60,278 nt of DNA from CAZIMM01 sp964540415 (GTDB lineage Bacteria; Bacillota; Clostridia; Oscillospirales; Acutalibacteraceae): positions 1-60,278 of the forward strand of contig CAZIMM010000004.1 in assembly GCA_964540415.1 (NCBI GenBank), written 5' to 3'. A program made the position numbers and the translations under genes. The notes under the pieces were generated by a model. It saw nothing but the letters and a program-made list of their open reading frames with translations, did no database searches and had not been told where the DNA came from. Shown piece after piece: positions 1 through 8,081 of the stretch. Position 1 is the stretch's first letter, and every line of letters begins with the position of its first letter.

Positions 1-47
1 CCATCATCTCCACCCTGACCTTTCCGTTTTTTTACCTTTGCCTGAGA

Positions 48-89
48 TTTTTGAAAAAACAAATAGGGCAGTCCGTTTTCGGACTGCCC
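48..89 (-). terminator. Intrinsic terminator of the ZTP riboswitch
   Basis: A perfect 10-bp stem (GGGCAGTCCG / CGGACTGCCC, positions 66-89) with a four-base loop is followed on the minus strand by a T-rich tract. Its 5' arm overlaps the conserved CTGGGCA end of the aptamer beside it. That is the arrangement of a terminator competing with aptamer folding, so it is read as the expression platform. Confidence 0.8.
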
Positions 90-155
90 AGACGGTCGGC
101 AAAACTTCCCGAATGCCGCACTGTGTTATTTCACATGAACCGTCAGCGGCATAAG
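85..155 (-). promoter_or_regulatory. ZTP (pfl) riboswitch aptamer, probable
   Basis: Read on the minus strand, the leader has a P1-type stem ATGCCGC/GCGGCAT (146-152 with 113-119). It also has TGACGGT, able to pair as a pseudoknot with ACCGTC downstream, a small TGTG/CACA hairpin, and the 3' signature CCGTCTGGGCA, close to the pfl consensus. A promoter lies directly upstream and an overlapping terminator directly downstream. ZTP riboswitches turn on purine and one-carbon genes when ZMP/ZTP builds up. The regulated gene lies off the left edge: a GGTGGAG ribosome binding site (8-14) and tandem ATG codons (7-5, 4-2) are all that is visible. The call rests on motif matching by eye. Confidence 0.72.
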
Positions 156-165
156 GTGCAAGAAC

Positions 166-194
166 AATATAGCATATACTTCCCGGCAAGTCAA
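166..194 (-). promoter_or_regulatory. Sigma-A-type promoter for the ZTP leader
   Basis: The minus strand reads TTGACT (194-189), a 17-bp spacer and TATATT (171-166). Transcription would start near 158-160, just ahead of the aptamer. Confidence 0.75.
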
Positions 195-269
195 TCGCTT
201 TTTTCGGTTTATTGAAAATTTGGTTATATTGTCGAAAAAAGGCAGGAGACAAGAGGAAGCATGTAACGC

Positions 270-307
270 AAAAAACGGAAAAACGACGGAGACTGACTCC
301 GTCGTTT
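270..307 (-). terminator. Terminator after the Tad / DivIVA-like operon
   Basis: A perfect 11-bp stem (AAACGACGGAG, 281-291, with CTCCGTCGTTT, 297-307) has a five-base loop and is followed on the minus strand by a T-rich run. It lies 142 bp past the stop of the last operon gene and before the ZTP leader promoter, separating the two transcripts. Confidence 0.8.
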
Positions 308-334
308 AAATAATTTACCGTGCCCCGGGTGTTG

Positions 335-430
335 AGAAAAACGTTCCGCATAGCTTCCCGGCATAGCAGTTTACGCATACACTCCGCCCCGGACGATGCG
401 AAAAACTTTCCGCATAACCTTCCCCGGCAT
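335..430. repeat. Pair of imperfect ~30-bp direct repeats
   Basis: Two copies, 335-364 and 400-430, share GAAAAAC-TTCCGCATA followed by CTTCC and CGGCAT, differing at a few positions. Both are preceded by a similar CCCCGG stretch. They lie in the 3' untranslated part of the operon ending at 449. No function is apparent. Confidence 0.55.
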
Positions 431-448
431 GCCTCCCGGGCATCCGGG

Positions 449-1528
449 TTATTCTCTTTCGAGACCCTTGAAGGATGCCTGCGCCTGTTCAAACTGCTTC
501 ATCAGCTCGGTGAGCAGGAGCTGGGACTGGCTGAGATGATATGAATGCACCTGAACCTGCTTTGTCAGCTCCAGACGCTCCGCGGAAACCTTGCTTTCAA
601 GCTCGCTTCTCTGCTGTGCGAAGTCATACGCCTGCTGCTTGTTTGTGGCGCGTAGGTTCGTAAGCTCCTCATCAAAGGTTTTTTTCTGCTTTTCAAACAT
701 TTCTTTACGGACGTTGTAATCTGCAACCGCCTTGCGCAGGCTTGAAAGCTCCGGCTTTACGGCGGAAAGCGCTTCGGTTGCCTTTGCCAGATCAGCCTTT
801 GCCTCTGCCAACCTCTTGGTGCTGTCCTGAGTTTCGACCTTCAGCCTCTCGTTCTCGGCAATTGTATCCTCGGCCTCGCGGGCAATGCCGTTAAGCCTGT
901 CAAGCTCAACCAAATTCTGGGCAAGCTGTGTTTTCTGTTCCTGATTTTCAGCCTTGATTTTTTCGTTTTCCTTGAGAGCGGCACGGCCTCTCTCCAACTC
1001 GTCCTTGAGCTTTGCATTGTCTCTTTCTAGACCGGTGATTTTTGCGTTAAGCGTTGAAACAACGGCCACAAGCTCCTGCGTGCTCTCAGCGACTGCGGCG
1101 TCCTTGTTTGAAGTTGAGTTGATTTCCCTAAGCCTTGAAAGCTCGGACTGCGCAGCCTCAAACTTGCCTCTGATTTCCGAAAGCTGAGCATTGAGAGTTT
1201 CTCTCTCTCTTGTCAAAAGCGCAAGATTGTCGCGGCTGTCCTCCAGCTTTTGGTCATACATGCGGCAGGTCTCACTGTAGTTCCTGTTGAGCTCATTGAT
1301 ATAATCAACAACCTCTTCGGGGTCAAAGCCGTAAAGGCTCTTTTTGAACGCAAGGGCATCATAGGCCTCCTCGGGCTGCTCTGCAGAATTGCGACCCTTG
1401 CCTCTCTCTTTTTCGGCACTGTCTCCCGTTCTTGCCGCGGCACGCTGACTTCTGCGCTGTTCACGTCTTGACTGCTCTTCCTTGCCGGAAACCTGAACTT
1501 TATCATTGCTTTGGTATTCGTTTTTCAT
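449..1528 (-). CDS. DivIVA-like coiled-coil protein
   Basis: This 359-residue protein has a low-complexity basic/Gln-rich N-terminus and then, near residues 65-85, a segment FKKSLYGFDPEEVVDYINEL. That resembles the membrane-binding N-terminal module of DivIVA/GpsB proteins. The rest is almost entirely heptad-like Glu/Lys/Leu/Gln sequence, so a long coiled coil is expected. The ATG at 1528 was chosen because AGGAG stands 7 bases upstream; an in-frame TTG 24 bases earlier has no comparable site. It is the last gene of the Tad operon, before a terminator. DivIVA proteins mark curved membrane at poles and septa, so a role in placing the pilus machine is an inference. Confidence 0.75.
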   Translation of the reverse strand: MKNEYQSNDKVQVSGKEEQSRREQRRSQRAAARTGDSAEKERGKGRNSAEQPEEAYDALAFKKSLYGFDPEEVVDYINELNRNYSETCRMYDQKLEDSRDNLALLTRERETLNAQLSEIRGKFEAAQSELSRLREINSTSNKDAAVAESTQELVAVVSTLNAKITGLERDNAKLKDELERGRAALKENEKIKAENQEQKTQLAQNLVELDRLNGIAREAEDTIAENERLKVETQDSTKRLAEAKADLAKATEALSAVKPELSSLRKAVADYNVRKEMFEKQKKTFDEELTNLRATNKQQAYDFAQQRSELESKVSAERLELTKQVQVHSYHLSQSQLLLTELMKQFEQAQASFKGLERE

Positions 1529-1591
1529 AACTGTACTCCTGCAACCTTTCAAATTGTTTATTATTTCAGCCGGGACTCTCCCGGAAAAGAC

Positions 1592-1942
1592 TTATTCAAA
1601 GGTAAGCGTCTGCCCCTGCTCCATTCCGGCAGCGGCGGCAACTCCGGGGCAAAGCTCCAGCACCTCCGCAGCCTCGCGGACGGTTTTGCAAACCTTGCGC
1701 GGCGGCACAGCAGGGTCAATCTTCACAATTGTACCGTTTTTTCCGATATACACCACATCAATTGCAAACTTCATTGAAAAAGTGTGTATCTGATTGCACG
1801 GACGAAGCAGCAGGCCGCTGCTTTCCGGCATTTTCTTTTTGAACATAAGCCCGCGCAGTCGGGTGAGGAAGTGATCCGCGACATTCACGTCCGGAATCAG
1901 AACTCTGTCCCCGCATTTGCAGCTGACCTTTTTCATTTGCAT
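1592..1942 (-). CDS. DUF192 family protein
   Basis: This 116-residue protein carries the DUF192 pattern: a run starting R-GLMF (residues about 29-34), IHTFSMKFAIDVVYI in the middle, and VLELCPGVAAAAGMEQGQTL near the end. The family is a small beta-rich fold of unknown biochemical function. No signal peptide is visible. It sits between tadC (28-bp gap) and the DivIVA-like gene on one strand, so it is probably co-transcribed with the pilus genes. A second in-frame ATG two codons downstream (1936) is an equally possible start. Family assignment is firm; function is unknown. Confidence 0.85.
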   Translation of the reverse strand: MQMKKVSCKCGDRVLIPDVNVADHFLTRLRGLMFKKKMPESSGLLLRPCNQIHTFSMKFAIDVVYIGKNGTIVKIDPAVPPRKVCKTVREAAEVLELCPGVAAAAGMEQGQTLTFE

Positions 1943-1969
1943 GACATCCCTTTTTGATGAATAATTTTG

Positions 1970-2914
1970 TCAGGTGCTCGAGAAAGTTTCAATAACGTTC
2001 ATAACCGTCGGTCCCATAAGTATGATGAAAACAACGGGGAATATGAACAGAAGCATGGGAATCAGCATTTTGACGGAGGCCTTGTTGCCCTTTTCCTGCG
2101 CCTGCTGGCTTCTTGTCTGGCGAAGCTGCTCAGACTGAACGCGCATGACGTTGTTGATAGGAATACCCAATTGCTCCGCCTGTGCGAGTGCGGATGCGAA
2201 GGTTTTCAGCTCTTCAATATCGCTGACGTTGCTGAGGTTTCTCAAAGCCTCGCGGCGGGAACGGCCCATTTGCATCTCGCGGTAAACAATCATCAGCTCG
2301 TCAATGAACGGGCCCTGCATTTTTTCGGCGATTTTCAGCAGCGAGCTGTCGAAGCTCAGACCTGCCTCAATACAAACACCGAGCAAGTCCATTGCGTCGG
2401 GAAGCTGGTTGCGGATGCCCTTCTGGTGGCTGCTCACACGGGAGCGAAGATAATATGTCGGCCCCATAACACCGACGAGCAGGCCGAAAGCCATTATCAG
2501 AAGCATTATAAGCGGCTGGAGAGTGTTACGGAGCACAAGGATAACCAGCACCGTGGCAAGAATCGTGAAAATCAGCACAAGTGTTTTTGCAAAGGAGAAC
2601 TCCTCGGGAGACACATACATTCCGGCAAGCCGGAGCTGACGTTCCAGAAGCTGATTCTTGTTCTTCGACGTTTTTTTCTTTTCTTTCTTCTTCGGGAGCA
2701 GCTTTGACGCTCCGCCCTTTATCTTTTTTATTGTGGGCGCAATCATGCGCTTGTAGAAGCTCTGATTAAGCTCCATGAAAGCCGGGTTCTCAACAGTGTT
2801 GTTAATGGAGTTTATTCTGTGCTGCTTAAAATCAGCACGTCTGCCGAATGCGCCGAAAATCACAACAACGAACATGAACGCAAACACGGCATACATAATT
2901 ACGAGAAATCTCAA
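1970..2914 (-). CDS. tadC: Tad pilus inner-membrane protein TadC (T2SS F family)
   Basis: This 314-residue membrane protein has N-terminal hydrophobic segments (about 1-25 and 105-155), a cytoplasmic helical region with QLPDAMDLLGVCIEAGLSFD, and a final membrane helix near 280-305. That is the GspF/TadC layout. TadB and TadC form the platform on which the CpaF ATPase drives Flp pilus assembly. The start is TTG at 2914, supported by GAGGTG about 8 bases upstream. It follows tadB by 28 bp in the same operon. Confidence 0.9.
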   Translation of the reverse strand: MRFLVIMYAVFAFMFVVVIFGAFGRRADFKQHRINSINNTVENPAFMELNQSFYKRMIAPTIKKIKGGASKLLPKKKEKKKTSKNKNQLLERQLRLAGMYVSPEEFSFAKTLVLIFTILATVLVILVLRNTLQPLIMLLIMAFGLLVGVMGPTYYLRSRVSSHQKGIRNQLPDAMDLLGVCIEAGLSFDSSLLKIAEKMQGPFIDELMIVYREMQMGRSRREALRNLSNVSDIEELKTFASALAQAEQLGIPINNVMRVQSEQLRQTRSQQAQEKGNKASVKMLIPMLLFIFPVVFIILMGPTVMNVIETFSST

Positions 2915-2942
2915 TTAGCTCACCTCGTTTCAAAGACAGACA

Positions 2943-3926
2943 TTAATACTCGATTGTAACGACCTTACGGATAAAGGCAAAGCCGATGCTTTCCATAACG
3001 GCCGAAACGGCAAGCATGATTTTACCGGCTGTTGTTGTGAAAAACACCATCATGTAATCGGGGTTGATAACCATAAGCAACCCGCCGAGTGCTATAGGCA
3101 GAGAACCGATGATGAGGCCGGAAATTCTGCCCTGCGCCGTGAGAGCGGAAATGGTTTTTTTGATGCGCATTCTTTCTTTGATTGTTTTTGATATTGTGTC
3201 CAGAATTTCGGAAAGATTGCCGCCCGTCTGCCTCTGGACATTTATGGCGGAAACGGCAAGCATAAGGTCGGCACTCTTGACTCTGTTCACCATGTTGTTC
3301 AACGCGTCCTCAAGCGTGCTGCCGTATTTGATTTCATTGACAACCCGGGAAAACTCAACGCTTATCGGAGCCGCCATTTCGTTTCCGATTGTTTCCATTG
3401 CCTGTTGGAAGGTAAGGCCGGAACGCAGGCAGTTGCAGACGATAATCAACGCGTCGCCGAGCTGGGTTTCAAACTGCTTTGTCCTCTTTTTCTTTTTGCT
3501 TTTAATAAATAGAATGGGAAGAATTGCGCCCGCCAGAGCAAGAGTTGCAGAGGAGAGCATATTGCCGATGAAAAGCGCCGCAAGGCTGGAGGGGCCGAAC
3601 ACCAGCACCAGCCACATCACGCTGAACTCCTCGGGCTTCATCATAATGTCGGCAAGAATCAGCTCGTTGAAGATAACATCCATGAGCTTTTTTTTGCGCA
3701 GCGAACGGCCGGAGCGCGCGCTTTCAACAATTGAGTTTTTGCGCTTTTTCCGCTCCTCGGCAAAGCCCTCAAAGACAGATTTTTCTTTGCCTCTGATTCT
3801 CTCGACACGCCTGGAAACCGTTCTCGAATCCTCTGTTGCCTTGCCCATAATGGCGGTGACCATCAAAAACACAAGGACGGTTATGAGGATTGTCATTGCG
3901 ATGATACTAATCTGTAAACCAGTCAT
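2943..3926 (-). CDS. tadB: Tad pilus inner-membrane protein TadB (T2SS F family)
   Basis: This 327-residue protein has an N-terminal membrane helix (about 5-27), a basic cytoplasmic stretch, a helix pair near 100-145, the F-domain sequence LGDALIIVCNCLRSGLTFQQ, and C-terminal helices. Its start lies inside the end of cpaF (20-bp overlap), implying translational coupling. It should pair with TadC as the two-subunit platform of the pilus. Confidence 0.9.
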   Translation of the reverse strand: MTGLQISIIAMTILITVLVFLMVTAIMGKATEDSRTVSRRVERIRGKEKSVFEGFAEERKKRKNSIVESARSGRSLRKKKLMDVIFNELILADIMMKPEEFSVMWLVLVFGPSSLAALFIGNMLSSATLALAGAILPILFIKSKKKKRTKQFETQLGDALIIVCNCLRSGLTFQQAMETIGNEMAAPISVEFSRVVNEIKYGSTLEDALNNMVNRVKSADLMLAVSAINVQRQTGGNLSEILDTISKTIKERMRIKKTISALTAQGRISGLIIGSLPIALGGLLMVINPDYMMVFFTTTAGKIMLAVSAVMESIGFAFIRKVVTIEY

Positions 3927-5271
3927 TGTTGATGCTCACTCCGTTTCCTCTGATTTTTTCAAGGCAATAGGGGCGCACACCGGTGGCGTGGAATTCACCG
4001 ATGAACTTGCCGTTTGCATCGACACGGCCTTCTGTTTCATATTTATAGATTTCCTGCATGCTGACAATGTCACCCTCCATGCCGACGATTTCGGTGACGG
4101 AGGTGATTTTACGTGAACCGTCGCGCAGACGGCTCTGCTGAACGATGAGGTCGATAGCCGAAGCAACCTGGTCGCGGATGGCCTTCAGCGGCAGCTCCAT
4201 ACCGGACATCATAACCATTGTTTCAATACGTGAAAGTGTATCTCTGGGTGAGTTGGCGTGGGTTGTGGTGAGCGACCCGTCATGACCGGTGTTCATTGCC
4301 TGGAGCATGTCGAGGGTTTCTTCGGAACGAACCTCACCGACGATGATACGGTCCGGCCTCATACGAAGGGCGTTCTTAACAAGGTTACGGATGGTGATTG
4401 CGCCCTTGCCTTCAAGGTTGGCCGGTCTGGCTTCAAGCGTGATGACATGATCCTGTTTGAGCTGAACCTCGGCGGCGTCCTCGATGGTGACGATACGCTC
4501 GTCAGCCGGAATGTAAGCCGAAAGCACGTTGAGAAGTGTTGTTTTTCCGCTGCCGGTACCTCCGGCAACGATGATGTTCAGCTTGCCTTTGACACACGCC
4601 TCGAGGAAGCCGAGCATTTTCGGAGTGACGGAGCCGAATTTTATCAGCTGCTCCGCCGTTATCGGCTTTTTGCCGAATTTACGAATTGTCAGCACCGGAC
4701 CGATAAGAGATATCGGCGGAATGACAACGTTAACACGAGAGCCGTCAAGCAAACGCGCGTCGCACAGGGGGCTTGCTTCGTCAACGTGTCTGCCGACCTG
4801 CGAAACGATTCTGTCGATAACATTCATCAGGTGCTGCTCATCGCGGAACTTGAGACCCGAGAGAACAAGCTTACCGCCCTGCTCGACGTAAATCTGATTC
4901 GGGCCGTTGACCATGACCTCGGAATACTTTGAGCTTTCCAGCAGCTCCTCAATCGGGCCGTAGCCCATAACATCGTGAAACAGATCCGTGATGACCTGCT
5001 GACGGTCCATTCTCGGAATATTGTTTTCATCATCGTTGACATGGTCTTCAATGAGATGGAGCATCGTCTCTCTGTCGAGATTCGCGTTGCCCTGCTTGTT
5101 GAGGTTGTCAATGATGTCGTTGTGAATTCTTTGTTTAACCACTATGTAAGGATCAAGTGGTTTTTGCGGGGTTTCGGCATGCGGATTTTCATTTGCTCCG
5201 CCGTCGGAGGATATCTGACCGGGGGCGGCACCCTGCTTTTTTTGCCCCTCCATCCTGTCGAGAAGACCCAT
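3907..5271 (-). CDS. cpaF: Tad pilus assembly ATPase CpaF/TadA
   Basis: This 454-residue secretion ATPase has a hydrophilic N-terminal region, the linker block VMGYGPIEELLESS, the VMVNGPNQIYVE strand region, and the Walker A box GGTGSGKTTLL near residues 238-248. The Asp box VTIEDAAE and the segment RPDRIIVGEVR follow. It powers Flp pilus extension at the cytoplasmic face with TadB/TadC. GGGAGG precedes the ATG. The downstream gene overlaps its 3' end and cpaE lies 18 bp upstream, so the operon is tight. Confidence 0.95.
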   Translation of the reverse strand: MGLLDRMEGQKKQGAAPGQISSDGGANENPHAETPQKPLDPYIVVKQRIHNDIIDNLNKQGNANLDRETMLHLIEDHVNDDENNIPRMDRQQVITDLFHDVMGYGPIEELLESSKYSEVMVNGPNQIYVEQGGKLVLSGLKFRDEQHLMNVIDRIVSQVGRHVDEASPLCDARLLDGSRVNVVIPPISLIGPVLTIRKFGKKPITAEQLIKFGSVTPKMLGFLEACVKGKLNIIVAGGTGSGKTTLLNVLSAYIPADERIVTIEDAAEVQLKQDHVITLEARPANLEGKGAITIRNLVKNALRMRPDRIIVGEVRSEETLDMLQAMNTGHDGSLTTTHANSPRDTLSRIETMVMMSGMELPLKAIRDQVASAIDLIVQQSRLRDGSRKITSVTEIVGMEGDIVSMQEIYKYETEGRVDANGKFIGEFHATGVRPYCLEKIRGNGVSINNDWFTD

Positions 5272-5289
5272 TTGTTCACCCTCCCGGTA

Positions 5290-6540
5290 TTATTTCTTTT
5301 CTGCTTTTCCGGCCTTTGATTTATCTTTCTCTTTGTTCTTATCCTTGTCGTTTTCTTTCTTCTTGCGGCGTTTCTTCTTGCCGTCATCCTCCAGCATCTT
5401 GACGCCGGTGTGCAGCTCAATTATTTTGCCGGCAATCCGGTTGAACTCCTTTGCCGCTGCGGAACGCGGCTGAGCGAGCATCATCGGCTGACCCTTGTTG
5501 ATGGCGAGCGTTGCGGTTTTAACATCCAGCGGGACAACACCGAACACGGGCAGACTGAAAACCTTTTCAAAGTCCTTGACCTTGATGAGTCCGTTCGTCT
5601 GCTTGTTGATTAACATTCTGATTTTTTCGCTCTGCTGAAGCTGGGCGAGAATGTTCACGCACTGCTTGGCGTTGCGCAGAGACAGGATTTCTGTGTTGTA
5701 AACCAGATAAACCTCCTCGCAGTTTTCGATTGCTGCAATCGAAATGTCGTTAAATGTCGGGGGCAGGTCGAGAATGATGTATTCAAAATACGGGCGCAGC
5801 ACGTCGATTATTTTTTCAATGTGCGCAGCGTTGACGTATTCCGCCATCTCGGGGCTCTTGGGAGCGGCAAGCACCGTGAGACCCGTGCTGTGAACCACCG
5901 CAAAGCTGTTGATGTTTTCGATTGTGATTCCGGCTCTGTCCTGCACCAGCTCGACAATTGTCAGCTTCGGCTCAAGGTCAAGAGCAGTGGCAACGTCTCC
6001 GAACTGCAAATCGCAGTCCACAAGGATAACCCTTTTTCCCGCCCTTGCAAGAGCTGCGCCGACGTTGACGGACATTGTGGTTTTTCCCGTGCCGCCCTTG
6101 CCGCCGAAGAAGCTGATGACCTTTGAACGGATTTTTTTGGATTCGTTTGTGTCAAGCGAGCGCTGCGTTTCGAGGGCGAACACATTGAGAATTGCTTTTT
6201 CAAAATCCTCGGGTGAGGTGTCCATGGGAAGCACACTGCGGATGCCGTACTGTGCAGCCTTGTTGACAAGGTCAACGTTGACCTCATCCGTTTCCAGAAT
6301 TACGATAAAGCCCTGCGAGTTGCAAAGCATATCCTGAATGAATGCAAAAACGCTGTCCTCAACGGCACCCTTCACCGCGCAGACCACTGCGTCCGGGAAA
6401 AGGCTCTGCACTTTCAGCTTGCCCGCTTCGTCAAAGTCGCAGTAACCCGATATAACGGTCTCCTGACCGGAAAGCTGGTTCTTCACGTGAACACGCAGGT
6501 CGATGCCCTGTGAAATCACGACTATATTAAGCTTTTCCAT
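5290..6540 (-). CDS. CpaE/TadZ-like ParA-type ATPase
   Basis: This 416-residue protein has an N-terminal receiver-like domain (about 1-120) and a MinD/ParA ATPase domain opening with the deviant Walker A KGGTGKTT (148-155). VDCDLQFGDVATAL and ILDLPPTFNDIS follow. CpaE/TadZ proteins place the Tad machine at a pole. The last ~30 residues are almost all Lys, Glu and Asp, a charged tail I cannot assign. It lies between cpaB and cpaF in the operon with its own GAGAGG ribosome binding site. Confidence 0.9.
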   Translation of the reverse strand: MEKLNIVVISQGIDLRVHVKNQLSGQETVISGYCDFDEAGKLKVQSLFPDAVVCAVKGAVEDSVFAFIQDMLCNSQGFIVILETDEVNVDLVNKAAQYGIRSVLPMDTSPEDFEKAILNVFALETQRSLDTNESKKIRSKVISFFGGKGGTGKTTMSVNVGAALARAGKRVILVDCDLQFGDVATALDLEPKLTIVELVQDRAGITIENINSFAVVHSTGLTVLAAPKSPEMAEYVNAAHIEKIIDVLRPYFEYIILDLPPTFNDISIAAIENCEEVYLVYNTEILSLRNAKQCVNILAQLQQSEKIRMLINKQTNGLIKVKDFEKVFSLPVFGVVPLDVKTATLAINKGQPMMLAQPRSAAAKEFNRIAGKIIELHTGVKMLEDDGKKKRRKKKENDKDKNKEKDKSKAGKAEKK

Positions 6541-6578
6541 ATATTATCCTCTCAAAATGAATTGTTTTCCGGCGGCAG

Positions 6579-7337
6579 TTACGGCGCTGTTGCCGCAACC
6601 GTCGCACCCGGAACGGTTCCGCCCGGCACTGTGTTGGTTGTCAGCTTGTCGGACTGCGCAATCTGGTTAAGCGTGTCTGCCGCTCCCTCCTCGATTGAAA
6701 CAAGAACAAATTCCATTGAGCTTGAATACAGAGACTTGGCGGTGACAAGCTTTGCAACCTGGCTCTTGTCGAGCACAAAGGTCATGTCGCTGTAGCCGCC
6801 GACGGCAGTGCCCTTTGTCTGAGCTTCGACGTTTTCGGTGTAGCCCGAAACCTTGAGCACACGGACCTTTTCCATCTGGAGACGGACTCCCGAGCCTGCA
6901 TCCCAATATATATTGACATAATCGCCTTCACGAATGAAGTCCGAAACGGCGTTCTCCGTGCCGACCGCAACAGTCACCGCGTATTCACCCGCGGTCAGCT
7001 CCTGCGAAAGCACGAGAGAGCTGCCGCTGCCGCTTGCAACAATTCTGTTGCTCAAAACCGTTTCGCCCTTGACGAGGGGAAGGAGAGAAACCTTTCCTAT
7101 AACGTCCTCAAGAGTCAGCACGGCGCCGGAGACGACATAAGAAGTCGGGATGCTCTGCAGGCCGACCATCGTTTCGTCAATGGGGGTGTATTGCGGGATG
7201 TCCGACAGTGCGATGACAACGTCCGTTTTCGGCACGTCCTTAATCGTTGAGCTTTCCTGGATTTTAACGGCAAAAAAGTATGTTGCAAAACCTGTCAGAA
7301 TTGCAACAATGGTTGCTACGAGGTAGATTTTTTTCAT
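6579..7337 (-). CDS. cpaB: Flp pilus assembly protein CpaB (SAF domain)
   Basis: This 252-residue protein has one N-terminal membrane helix (about 4-24) and then an extracytoplasmic SAF-type domain beginning VVIALSDIPQYTPIDETMV. A beta-rich RcpC/CpaB domain follows (to about 225), then a Thr/Pro/Gly/Ala-rich tail. In Gram-negatives CpaB works with the secretin. Here no secretin is present, as expected for a Gram-positive, so it may act in the wall. AAGGGAG precedes the ATG. Confidence 0.88.
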   Translation of the reverse strand: MKKIYLVATIVAILTGFATYFFAVKIQESSTIKDVPKTDVVIALSDIPQYTPIDETMVGLQSIPTSYVVSGAVLTLEDVIGKVSLLPLVKGETVLSNRIVASGSGSSLVLSQELTAGEYAVTVAVGTENAVSDFIREGDYVNIYWDAGSGVRLQMEKVRVLKVSGYTENVEAQTKGTAVGGYSDMTFVLDKSQVAKLVTAKSLYSSSMEFVLVSIEEGAADTLNQIAQSDKLTTNTVPGGTVPGATVAATAP

Positions 7338-7394
7338 TTTTTCCGCTCCCTTATGTAATTTTATTGACAGGCAGAATCAAGCGAATATGCTCCG

Positions 7395-7826
7395 CTACGA
7401 TTCCACCCTCATTGTAACGCTTGAAATGATTGTTTTTGTCTGCGAACCGTTGAAGATGCCGAGTACGGGCGTGAGGATTCTCATGTCCGTCGACAGTCTG
7501 ACCGTAACGTCGCCGATCAGCGGATTGGTTGCGTTGGAGTAGGTTACTGTGATGTCAACATCATCGGTGAACACATGGGTTGTTTCGGAAATTATGTGGG
7601 CATGTATTAAATTGTCTCTGTCAGCGTTTTCTGTGTTGACAACAGCATATCTCGCGCCTTCTCTTGCGGCGTTGTTGAGTGAAAGCTGATTGTAGAACAG
7701 CCAGCCGAAATCGAGAATGCCGCACAGCAGCAGCAAAAGGATGGGAAGAACCAAAGCCATTTCAACCATTGCCTGACCCTTTTCGTCCTTCACTTTTCTG
7801 AACAGACGATGTGTTTTTCTCCTCAT
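7395..7826 (-). CDS. TadE-like pseudopilin
   Basis: This 143-residue protein has a basic N-terminus, then KGQAMVEMALVLPILLLLL, with a Gly and a Glu placed as in TadE class III prepilin signals, and then a hydrophobic helix. NNAAREGARYAVV follows, typical of TadE-like proteins. It is the first gene of the operon, with AAAGGAGGGAG ahead of the ATG. TadE-type pseudopilins are minor pilus components cut by a TadV/CpaA peptidase. No such peptidase gene is in the window. Confidence 0.88.
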   Translation of the reverse strand: MRRKTHRLFRKVKDEKGQAMVEMALVLPILLLLLCGILDFGWLFYNQLSLNNAAREGARYAVVNTENADRDNLIHAHIISETTHVFTDDVDITVTYSNATNPLIGDVTVRLSTDMRILTPVLGIFNGSQTKTIISSVTMRVES

Positions 7827-7890
7827 TGATCTCCCTCCTTTGAAAGAGTTTTAAGGATACGGTAAATCTTTGGCATTTTAACCCGAATAC

Positions 7891-7919
7891 ACCATAGCAT
7901 TTTTTAAAGATGTTTTCAA
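7891..7919 (-). promoter_or_regulatory. Promoter of the Tad operon
   Basis: On the minus strand TTGAAA (7919-7914), 17 bp, then TATGGT (7896-7891), upstream of the tadE-like start at 7826. The surrounding 255 bp between the divergent pilus genes is AT-rich and holds no other gene. Confidence 0.6.
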
Positions 7920-7980
7920 GTCTTTTTGTGCAAAATGCTCTAAAAAATAAAAATATTTCGAGATTTTTCTTCAATAATGT

Positions 7981-8010
7981 TTGACAACACCGCTGCTTTC
8001 GTGATAAAAT
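7981..8010 (+). promoter_or_regulatory. Promoter of the TadG-like gene
   Basis: TTGACA (7981-7986) is followed after 18 bp by TAAAAT (8005-8010), about 70 bp before the ATG at 8082. It diverges from the Tad operon promoter, so the two pilus units can be expressed separately. Confidence 0.55.
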
Positions 8011-8081
8011 AACAATGGGAATCACTCAAATTTACCAATTGATATTTCAGCAGACTTTCCGAGGAAGGAGCGGAATAAACA

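Noticed and set aside
4..492. A 162-residue minus-strand reading frame across the left end
   Set aside because: It overlaps the ZTP leader, two terminators and the end of the DivIVA-like gene, has no family resemblance, and has biased composition.
3064..4116. Plus-strand open frame of 350 codons within tadB and cpaF
   Set aside because: It lies opposite two confidently identified pilus genes and shows no recognisable protein features.
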